Source of the DNA: Sphaerisporangium melleum
GTDB lineage: Bacteria; Actinomycetota; Actinomycetes; Streptosporangiales; Streptosporangiaceae
Assembly: GCF_014646695.1 (NCBI RefSeq)
Contig: NZ_BMNT01000033.1
Location: forward strand, 27,172-91,171
Length of the DNA: 64,000 nucleotides
Direction: 5' to 3'
Below, piece by piece: positions 43,207 through 50,237 of the stretch. A program made the position numbers and the translations under genes. Position 1 is the first letter of the stretch. The number at the start of each line of letters is the position of its first letter. Below the pieces are notes generated by a model. That model was given only the letters and a program-made list of their open reading frames with translations. It had not been told where the DNA came from and made no database searches.

Positions 43207-44065
43207 GGTGGGCTCCATCGGTGACGTTCCGGGCGGTCTGGTAGAGCACGGCGCGAAGCTGCGCGGGCGTGAGCCAGCGATGCTTGCTGAGGATCAGCGC
43301 GCACAGGCCGGTGATGTGCGGGGCGGCGAAGCTGTTGCCGGAGGCGACGGTCCGGCCGCCGCCGGCCCACGCCACCGGCACCCGCACGCCGTGGGCGTAG
43401 AACTCCACGGGCGGGGCGGGGTTGTAGTAGTGCAGGAAGGGATCGGGCTGGTCGTGGCCGGCCACCGAGATGACCGAGGCGAACGGCCACGGAAAGCTGC
43501 GGATCGGCATGTTGTGCGCCGAGACCACCAGCACGCAGCGCCGGAAGTAGGCCCGGTCGGCGAGCTCGTGGAGCGCCGGGACCAGTTCCGGGCGCCGGGT
43601 CGCGAGGCTCATGTTGATCACGTCGAAGCCCGCCTCGATCGCCCATTCCAGGCCGGCCAGCAGCGCCCGCCCGGTGCCGCCGATCGAATCGGTCAGCACG
43701 CGCATCGACGACAGCGACACCCTGGGGGCCATCGCCCGGACGATGCCCGCGCACGCCGTGCCGTGCCCGGCCGGGTCGATCGGGTCGGCCGGGGTCACAC
43801 TCGCGTTGCCGTCCTCGCCGAAGACGACGGTCATCGCCAGGTCCACCGCGCCGACCATCGGATGGCCGGCGTCGATCCCGCTGTCCAGGACGCACACCCG
43901 GACCCCGGCGCCGTCCGCGCCGCCCCACGCCCACTCGGGGGTGACCCCCGCCATCCGGACGACGGGCAGGGCCGGCAGGGCGGTCCGCGAGGTCGCCGCG
44001 CCCCACGCGGGGATGCCGGGGAAGTGTTCGGCGGCCGGGCCGTGCCAGGGCAGCGTCATGGTCAT
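43148..44065 (-). CDS. Subtilisin-family (S8) serine protease
   Basis: A 305-residue S8 protease without signal peptide. The catalytic triad is complete: Asp in VCVLDSGIDAGHP near 56, His in AGHGTACAGI near 98 and Ser in ASGNSFAAPHITG near 255. Start at 44065 overlaps the exporter stop as ATGA. Lack of an export signal means it works in the cytosol, most likely removing the leader peptide of the 62-residue precursor, as other S8 enzymes do in RiPP clusters. Its 3' end overlaps the GAF gene by 59 bp. Confidence 0.9.
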   Translation of the reverse strand: MTMTLPWHGPAAEHFPGIPAWGAATSRTALPALPVVRMAGVTPEWAWGGADGAGVRVCVLDSGIDAGHPMVGAVDLAMTVVFGEDGNASVTPADPIDPAGHGTACAGIVRAMAPRVSLSSMRVLTDSIGGTGRALLAGLEWAIEAGFDVINMSLATRRPELVPALHELADRAYFRRCVLVVSAHNMPIRSFPWPFASVISVAGHDQPDPFLHYYNPAPPVEFYAHGVRVPVAWAGGGRTVASGNSFAAPHITGLCALILSKHRWLTPAQLRAVLYQTARNVTDGAHHAVAELLPPGLAEGTAGAR

Positions 44066-45456
44066 TCCCCCCGCGACGGCCCGGCGCCCTCGTCCGGGTC
44101 GCACCCGGCCGTCTCGTCCGGCGAGGGATAGGCGCCGTGGGCGACGGTCTCCGGCTCCCGCACCTGCGGTCGCGTCCGCTCGGCCTGTCCGGCGTGCCGC
44201 TCGGGCTCCCCGGTGTACCGGTCACCGAGGCTCACCTCCCGGAAGGCCGGCTGTGCCGCGGCCCAGACGACGGCCAAGGCCATCGCGAGGCCGGCGATCG
44301 GGAAGAACGCGGTGACGCCGAACCGCTCCACCCCCCAGCCGGTCACCGCGACCGAGATCGGGAACGTGCCCGACATCGCGAGCAGCATGACGCTCATCAC
44401 CCGGGCGAGCAGGTGCCGGGGCGCCCACAGCTGCAGCATCGTCATGATGGTGATCCCGGACCAGCCGTTGGCGACGGAGAACAGCGTGATGCACGCCGTG
44501 GCTCCGGCCAGCCCGCCGCTGAACGGCACCAGGGCGACCGAGACACCCATGACGAGCACCAAGACCACCAGCAGGCCGGCCGGCCGCAGCCGCCGCACCC
44601 GCAGGCGGGCCAGCAGCGCACCGGCGATCAGACCCGCGCTGAGCCCGGCGAGCAGCGTGCCGTACCCACCGGCGCCGAAGTCGCGGTGCGCCAGCGTGGG
44701 CAGCGCCACCTCCGAGGCACCGATGTACACGAAGTTCCCGACGACCGCCGCGACGAGCGTGACCTGCAGGAACCGCCCGCGGGTCAGGACCGCGCGGAAC
44801 GACACCCGGCCTGCCTCGTCGCCTGGATCCTCGGCCACGGCCGTCTCGGGCCGGCGAAGCGCCAGCAGGGTCGCCGCGGACACCAGGAAGGTCGCCGCGT
44901 CGGCGAACAGCGCGGGACCGGGGCCGACGGCGGTGATCAGGACGCCGCCGAGGGCCGGCCCTAGGAGGCTGCCGAGCCGGGTGACGACCGAGGACATCGA
45001 GTTGCCCGCGGTCAGCTCCTCCCCCGGCAGGAACGACGGGAGCAGCGCGAAGGAGGCCGGTACGAACAGCCCGCTGCACACGCCGAGGAGCAGGGTGATC
45101 GGGGCGAGCACCGGGAACGACGGGGGGACGGTGAGGGCCAGGACGGCGAGCGCCGCGGTCAGGGCGAAGCGGGCGAGATCCGCCGCCATCATCACCGGCC
45201 GTGCGCCGAAGCGGTCGGTGATGACCCCGCCGAGGGGGGTCGCGGCGGCCCGGCTGATCCCGTAGCAGGCCAGCACCGAGCCGAGCAGGACCGGACCGCC
45301 GTCGGAGGACAGCACCAGCCAGGGCAGCGCGATGGCGAAGCACATGTCGCCGACGCTCGAGGTGAACTGGCCGGCGAGCAGCCAGGGGAACCCTTTCACG
45401 GCCATCGGCCCGGTGGTCAGCGACGCCTTGATCGCCGCGATCGGCGTCCGGGTCAC
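44062..45456 (-). CDS. MFS exporter of the RiPP cluster
   Basis: A 464-residue major facilitator of the drug-exporter type, with about twelve hydrophobic segments and GGVITDRFGARPVMMAA as A-motif after helix 2. The C-terminal 60 residues are charged and cytoplasmic. GTG at 45456 overlaps the decarboxylase stop (GTGA). No ABC exporter is in the cluster, so this protein is the probable route for the mature peptide and for self-protection. Confidence 0.87.
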   Translation of the reverse strand: MTRTPIAAIKASLTTGPMAVKGFPWLLAGQFTSSVGDMCFAIALPWLVLSSDGGPVLLGSVLACYGISRAAATPLGGVITDRFGARPVMMAADLARFALTAALAVLALTVPPSFPVLAPITLLLGVCSGLFVPASFALLPSFLPGEELTAGNSMSSVVTRLGSLLGPALGGVLITAVGPGPALFADAATFLVSAATLLALRRPETAVAEDPGDEAGRVSFRAVLTRGRFLQVTLVAAVVGNFVYIGASEVALPTLAHRDFGAGGYGTLLAGLSAGLIAGALLARLRVRRLRPAGLLVVLVLVMGVSVALVPFSGGLAGATACITLFSVANGWSGITIMTMLQLWAPRHLLARVMSVMLLAMSGTFPISVAVTGWGVERFGVTAFFPIAGLAMALAVVWAAAQPAFREVSLGDRYTGEPERHAGQAERTRPQVREPETVAHGAYPSPDETAGCDPDEGAGPSRGE

Positions 45457-46136
45457 AGCGCCTCCCTCTCCGCCGCCGGGGTGCCGTGCGGACGTGTCAT
45501 GATCTGCTCGATGAGCCCGGCGACCTGCGCCGGGGAGGGCAGCCCGGGACCGGTCCGCACGGATCCGCTGGCGATCTCCCAGCACGGCGTCATCGCCGGT
45601 TCCGCGACGTGATGGCCGTCGGCCCGCAACTGCTCGACGTTGCGCCGGACGGCCGGCTTGCGCCACATCGCGGCGTTCATGCTGGGGAAGAAGATCGCCG
45701 AGCCTTCGTGGGCCAGCAGGGTCGCCGTCAGCAGGCTCCCGGCGAAGCCGTGCGCCGCCTGCGCGAGCGTGTGCGCGGTCGCCGGGAGCACGATGAACCG
45801 ATCGGCCCAGGCGGCCAGCCGCGCGTGCCCGGGGTCGAAGTCGTCCTCGCCCTCGCCATAGGCGGCGTCGCTCAGCAGTCGTACGGTGCGCAGCGGGAGG
45901 AACCGCGCCGCCGTGGCGGTCATGACGACCCGCACCTGGAGGCCGGGCAGCCTGCGCAGGGCCATCAGATAGGCGGGCAGGTTGACCACGTTCGCCGCGC
46001 CGCAGGCGCCCACGAGCAGACGGCTCCCACCCGCCCCGTTCGGGCCGTTCCCGCTCGCAGCGGTCTCACTCGGGCCGGTGCCACCCGGGCGGGCCTCGTC
46101 CGGGCCGCCTCCGCTCCGGCCGGTGTCGCCGCTCAC
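45453..46136 (-). CDS. LanD-like flavoprotein cysteine decarboxylase (HFCD family)
   Basis: A 227-residue flavoprotein. After a 35-residue low-complexity leader it has LLVGACGAANVVNLPAYLMALRR, the phosphate-binding start of HFCD enzymes, and IFFPSMNAAMWRKPAV, the PxMNxxMW substrate-recognition motif of peptidyl-Cys decarboxylases such as EpiD and MrsD and of the thioviridamide-type TvaF. These enzymes oxidatively decarboxylate a C-terminal Cys to an aminoenethiol. The precursor in this cluster ends in Cys, a direct match. GTG at 46136, four bases after the radical SAM stop, is the start. Confidence 0.85.
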   Translation of the reverse strand: MSGDTGRSGGGPDEARPGGTGPSETAASGNGPNGAGGSRLLVGACGAANVVNLPAYLMALRRLPGLQVRVVMTATAARFLPLRTVRLLSDAAYGEGEDDFDPGHARLAAWADRFIVLPATAHTLAQAAHGFAGSLLTATLLAHEGSAIFFPSMNAAMWRKPAVRRNVEQLRADGHHVAEPAMTPCWEIASGSVRTGPGLPSPAQVAGLIEQIMTRPHGTPAAEREAL

Positions 46137-46140
46137 CGGA

Positions 46141-47502
46141 TCAGCGGGCCGACCCGGCCGGGGCCGGCCGCAGGCCGAGCCGCTCGGCCACGAGATCGAG
46201 CCGCCCCTGGACGTTGTGCTTGTAGCTCGGGCACGGCGGGTTGCCCTCGTGCCACGCCTTCGGGCACGAGCCTCCGCAGGTGGGCAGGAAGACGCAGTCC
46301 CTGCACCAGGACCGGCCCTGCGCGATCTCGTCCTGCCAGTCGTCGAACTCACCCTTGGGCCGGATGGCCGGCAGGTCGTCCTGGCCGATGTGCGCGAGCG
46401 CCGCGGTCCGCTCCGCCTCCGGCACGAGCGGGTGGTCGGTGCAGGAGAAGATGTTCCCGGTGCCGCTGATCAGCTCCGCCGTCCGCTTCACCGCCGGGCA
46501 GGTGATCCGCTTGGCCAGGGTCGGCATCCGCATGAACGGCAGGCCGTTGCGCTGCATCGCGGCCAGCCACGCGAGCTCGCGCTCGGCGTACCGCGTCCCC
46601 GCCAGTTCGATGGCCGAGACGTCGTTCCCCCAGGGGCGTACGCGGGCGAGGGTGAAGTTCACGTTCGGGTGGCGGAAGCCCAGCTCGGCCATCAGCTCGA
46701 TGTAGCGGTGGATGTCGTCCTGGTTGTGCACGTCGACGTTGGTCCGGAAGTCGAAGACCACGTGGCGGTAGTCGTCGTTGTCCAGCGCCGCGCGGACGGT
46801 GCGCACGATCTTCCAGAACGTCCCGTTGCCGCTCTTCGCCGGCCGGTGGACGTCGTGGACGTCGGGCGGGCCGTCCACGGTGAGGTAGAACTTCGAGATC
46901 CGGCACTCTTTGACGAGAACCTCCAGGTTCCTCGCGTTCAGCAGGCTGCCGTTGGTCACGATCGAGGAGGTGTACTCCACACCCCGCTCGTCGGCCGCCC
47001 GGACGAAGTCCCTGGTCAGGTCGCGGATGACGGCGTACCCCATCATCGGCTCCGCGCCGAACCAGTCCACGGCCAGCCGCCTGCTCTCCGGGAGCCGCAG
47101 CGCCCGCAGCACCCGGGCCCGCACCCGGTCGCGGTGGTCGGCGCTCAGGCCACCGCGCAGATGCTCCTGGCCGCAGTACGCGCAGCCCATGTTGCAGTAC
47201 GAGGTGGGCAGCAGGATGAAGCTGACCGTGGCGGGGTCGGCGGCGGCGGCCCGGTTGCGGTCCAGGATCTCGTCGAGTTCGTCCCGGCCGTCCGGCACCA
47301 CCACCTGGGCCTTCCTGAACTCGGCCAGGGTGCCCGGCGAGATCGCGCCGATATCGCCCTTCCGCAGGGCTTCGGCGACCTGGGGGATCACGAACAGCAG
47401 CTTCGCGGTCCGGGTGGCGTAAACGATGTGCACCTGAATTCCCGCGTCATCGCCATAAACGCGGTCACTGACGACCACATAGCGACTGACCTTCTCCCCC
47501 AT
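46141..47502 (-). CDS. Radical SAM/SPASM peptide maturase
   Basis: A 453-residue radical SAM enzyme. TSYCNMGCAYCGQEHL near 108-123 holds the CxxxCxxC cluster motif. The C-terminal SPASM region has Cys in KRITCPAVKR, IFSCTDHP, SWCRDCVFLPTCGGSCPKAW and PPCPSY, enough for two auxiliary 4Fe-4S clusters. Residues 1-85 may be a small leader-recognition domain. SPASM maturases make thioether, C-C or C-O links, or epimerise, in precursor peptides. It is the first enzyme gene after the precursor and is probably the committed cross-linking enzyme. Confidence 0.92.
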   Translation of the reverse strand: MGEKVSRYVVVSDRVYGDDAGIQVHIVYATRTAKLLFVIPQVAEALRKGDIGAISPGTLAEFRKAQVVVPDGRDELDEILDRNRAAAADPATVSFILLPTSYCNMGCAYCGQEHLRGGLSADHRDRVRARVLRALRLPESRRLAVDWFGAEPMMGYAVIRDLTRDFVRAADERGVEYTSSIVTNGSLLNARNLEVLVKECRISKFYLTVDGPPDVHDVHRPAKSGNGTFWKIVRTVRAALDNDDYRHVVFDFRTNVDVHNQDDIHRYIELMAELGFRHPNVNFTLARVRPWGNDVSAIELAGTRYAERELAWLAAMQRNGLPFMRMPTLAKRITCPAVKRTAELISGTGNIFSCTDHPLVPEAERTAALAHIGQDDLPAIRPKGEFDDWQDEIAQGRSWCRDCVFLPTCGGSCPKAWHEGNPPCPSYKHNVQGRLDLVAERLGLRPAPAGSAR

Positions 47503-47543
47503 GGCCGCATACCTCGGCTTCTCGGCTCGGGGCGCCGGATTTT

Positions 47544-47571
47544 CCCGGCCCGCTGGAGAAGGCGGGCCGGG
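47544..47571 (-). terminator. 10-bp perfect hairpin between precursor and maturase
   Basis: CCCGGCCCGC at 47544-47553 pairs with GCGGGCCGGG at 47562-47571 around an eight-base loop. On the minus strand it begins seven bases after the precursor stop and is followed by AAAATCC, so it lacks a U tract. Such a hairpin lets precursor mRNA outnumber maturase mRNA, by partial termination or by protecting the 3' end. Confidence 0.7.
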
Positions 47572-47577
47572 AGGGCG

Positions 47578-47766
47578 CTAGCAGAGACAGTTGTTGTTGT
47601 CGGCGACCTGACCCTCGACTTCCGGAACCAGCGCGTTGAGCCGTTCCTGGATGGCGCCGGCGACCCTCAGTTCCTCCGGGCTGAGCTCCTCGAACACGAC
47701 CCTCATCTGTTCGGGCAGTCGCTGCAGACCTGCTGCGTTGAGCGGGGCGAGCGGGTCATGTGACAT
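47578..47766 (-). CDS. RiPP precursor peptide ending NNNCLC
   Basis: A 62-residue peptide. ATG at 47766 is preceded by AGGAGGATCAC, the strongest ribosome binding site in the region. Residues 1-25 are a short leader start, residues 22-50 a charged helix (LSPEELRVAGAIQERLNAL), and the probable core is about VADNNNCLC after EVEGQ. Cys60 and Cys62 are the only Cys, and there is no Thr at all; the only Ser are at 2 and 29, both in the leader. The C-terminal Cys suits the LanD-like decarboxylase, and Cys60 suits YcaO or the SPASM maturase. It is the first gene of the minus-strand operon. Confidence 0.85.
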   Translation of the reverse strand: MSHDPLAPLNAAGLQRLPEQMRVVFEELSPEELRVAGAIQERLNALVPEVEGQVADNNNCLC

Positions 47767-47855
47767 GGTGATCCTCCTGGTGGCGTGGCGCCGATCCGCT
47801 ACGTCAGCGAACATAGGTCGCCCCCGGAACGCCGTCCAGACCCGATCTCGGGCCG

Positions 47856-47911
47856 ATTCTTAGGGCCGCATCGAAGTGTTCTTAAAACCACTCGCCGGTG
47901 TTCCTAAGAAC
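47856..47911. promoter_or_regulatory. Three direct repeats at exact 22-bp spacing (operator)
   Basis: ATTCTTAG starts at 47856, GTTCTTAA at 47878 and GTTCCTAA at 47900, i.e. exactly two helical turns apart. The last copy extends into GTTCCTAAGAAC. They lie in the 249-bp region between the precursor (minus) and the first methyltransferase-like gene (plus). Direct repeats of 11 or 22 bp are the pattern bound by SARP and OmpR-type regulators, but none is encoded in the window close by. Confidence 0.72.
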
Positions 47912-48015
47912 GCCGCGGCCGGCCCGCCTTCCCAACACCTCGTGCGTGTGTAAATCTTTCGGTCAACGTGGCACCGGCGAGGCCCGGCGCCGCCGGCGCG
48001 ACTACGGAGGAACGG

Positions 48016-50166
48016 GTGACCATATTTCTGACCGACAGCCTTCCGAATCGCAGCCGCAAGCGCCGGGAAAGCGATCTGCCGTACTTATTGATCAATCCGC
48101 CGCTGACCGACCCGACCCAGCCGTACCATTCGATTCCGTACCTCGTGGGGGCGGCGCGGCGCGCCGGGTTCTCCGGCGGCCGCTGCGTCGACGCCAACAT
48201 CGACGCGCTGAACCACCTCGCCCGTCCCGAGCAGGTCGGCGGCCTGCTGGACCGGGCCAGAAGGACGCGCGAGCGCATCGAGGCCGCTGAGGCCGTCACC
48301 AGGGCCGACGAGCTCGACTACCGGGCCGCCCTCGCCGCCGAGGGGCTGGCGCCGGACTTCGTGGCCCGGGCCATCGAGATCTTCAAGGACGGCCCGTCCT
48401 TCCACCACTACCCGACCTACCGGCAGGCCGTCCTGGCCATGAAACGCTGGCAGGAACTGCTCTGCCTCGACGGGACCCCGCAGAGCATCGCCGACTTCCA
48501 GGTCAGGCTGGGCGGGGTAGTGAACCTCTCCTGCTACGAGGACCTGTGCGACTCCGCGGTACTCGACGCCCTGACCGGCCCGTTCGCCCCGTACGTCGAA
48601 GGGCCGTTCCAGGACCTCCTCAGGGAGCGCGAGTGGCGGCTGGTCGGCTTCTCGGTCGGCTTCACCGGCCAGTTGCCCGTGGCCCTGCGCCTGGCCAGGG
48701 AGGTGCGCGCGGCCTACCCGGACGCCGTCATCGTCTTCGGCGGCACCGAGGTCTGCGACCACGTCCGGTTCGCCCGCGTGCCCGGGGACCACTGGCGGCT
48801 GTTCACCGACGCCGACCTCATCGTCCCCGGTGAGGGCGAGACGCCCTTCTGCGACATCCTGGCCGCCGTCCGGGACGGGCGCCCCCTCACCGGGATTCCC
48901 GGCGTGCTGTCCCGCGAGGACCCGCCGTCCCACTCGGCCTCGATCAACTACGAGAACATGGCCGACCTGCCCGCCCCGGCCTACGACGTCTGGGACTGGG
49001 ACTCCTACTGGTCGCCGGAGCCCGTGGTGCTGTACAGCCCCACGCGGGGCTGCTACTGGAACAAGTGCACCTTCTGCGACTACGGCCTGAACTCCGACCG
49101 GCCGACCTCGCCGTCCCGGGAACGTCCCGTCGAGGAGGTGGTCGCCGACCTGGAGCGGATCACCGGCTTCTCCCGCACCGTCTACTTCGCGGTGGACGCG
49201 ATGTCCCCCCGCTACCTGCGGCTGCTCTGCGACGCGATGAAGGACCTGCCGGCGAAGGTGCGGTGGGCCGCCGAGTTGCGCCTGGAACGGACCTTCCCCA
49301 AACGCGACATGGCCCAGCGGCTGCGGGACGCCGGCTGCGTCGCCGTGTCCTTCGGCTACGAGTCGGCGTCCCAGCGGGTGCTGGACCTCATCGACAAGGG
49401 CGTGCGCATCGCGGAGGTGCCGGAGATCCTCCGCGAACTCGCCAAGCACGGGATCGGCGCCCAGATGATGGGGTTCACCGGATTCCCCGGCGAGCGCGGC
49501 GACGAGGCGGCCCGCACGTACGACTTCCTGATCGAGCACGAGGACCTGTGGTCGATCGCGGGCATCGGCACCTTCTCCCTGACCCCCGGTTCCATCGTCG
49601 CCAAGAGCCCCGGCACGTTCGGCGTCGACATGGTCCCGCTGCCGCGAAGCGAGGACGTCGTCCGCTACCTGCCCTGGTACGACCGGGCCGAAGGGGTCGC
49701 CCGGTGGCCCGGTGAGATCGACCGGCGGCCCGGCGACGACCGCATGCGGCTGGTCAGGCGGGCGGTCGACGACCGGCCGTTCGTCGGCGGGATCGACACC
49801 GCGCACACTCTGCTGTACTTCTCGGCGTTCGGCCGCGAACTCATCCCCGCCGGCCCGGCCGACGCCCCCCGCGCCGACCTCGTCCCGATCAGCGACTCCA
49901 CCATCCCGTTCACCAACATCGAGGAGTTCGCCCGCTTCGAGGACCTGCGCGACCAGTTCTTCCTGCTCAAACGGGACGGCGGCGCGAGCAGCGCGTCCAT
50001 CGCCCCCTGGCTCGGCGAGCAGGGCAAGGCGCAGCGGGGCGAAGGCTGGGTCGCGGTCCTGCCCTCCGGCACGACCTTCACCCTGCCACTGGCCGGCCGG
50101 CTCCTCACGCTCGACCGGCTCCGGCAGGTCATCAGGCTCACCGCCCAGGCCCGCGGCGACCTTTGA
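48016..50166 (+). CDS. B12-type radical SAM RiPP maturation enzyme with TTA codon
   Basis: A 716-residue radical SAM protein with a GTG start at 48016 preceded by GGAGG. Residues 20-250 resemble the cobalamin-binding N-terminal region (YLLINPPLTDP, VGFSVGFTGQLPVALRLA, VIVFGGTEVCDHVRF, IVPGEGE). The cluster motif is GCYWNKCTFCDYG near 340, a Cx4CxxC spacing that departs from the usual CxxxCxxC. QRVLDLIDKGVRIAEV and GFTGFPGE follow as in B12-radical SAM methyltransferases. It should add methyl groups to unactivated carbons of the core. Codon 24 (48085-48087) is TTA, the sole bldA-type codon I noticed in this cluster. Confidence 0.8.
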   Translation: MTIFLTDSLPNRSRKRRESDLPYLLINPPLTDPTQPYHSIPYLVGAARRAGFSGGRCVDANIDALNHLARPEQVGGLLDRARRTRERIEAAEAVTRADELDYRAALAAEGLAPDFVARAIEIFKDGPSFHHYPTYRQAVLAMKRWQELLCLDGTPQSIADFQVRLGGVVNLSCYEDLCDSAVLDALTGPFAPYVEGPFQDLLREREWRLVGFSVGFTGQLPVALRLAREVRAAYPDAVIVFGGTEVCDHVRFARVPGDHWRLFTDADLIVPGEGETPFCDILAAVRDGRPLTGIPGVLSREDPPSHSASINYENMADLPAPAYDVWDWDSYWSPEPVVLYSPTRGCYWNKCTFCDYGLNSDRPTSPSRERPVEEVVADLERITGFSRTVYFAVDAMSPRYLRLLCDAMKDLPAKVRWAAELRLERTFPKRDMAQRLRDAGCVAVSFGYESASQRVLDLIDKGVRIAEVPEILRELAKHGIGAQMMGFTGFPGERGDEAARTYDFLIEHEDLWSIAGIGTFSLTPGSIVAKSPGTFGVDMVPLPRSEDVVRYLPWYDRAEGVARWPGEIDRRPGDDRMRLVRRAVDDRPFVGGIDTAHTLLYFSAFGRELIPAGPADAPRADLVPISDSTIPFTNIEEFARFEDLRDQFFLLKRDGGASSASIAPWLGEQGKAQRGEGWVAVLPSGTTFTLPLAGRLLTLDRLRQVIRLTAQARGDL

Positions 50167-50237
50167 TCCGGCCGGCACAAACCGGTCCGAAGCACGCGCG
50201 ACCCGTCCCACGGCATTTCTCCGCGGAGGAGGACACA

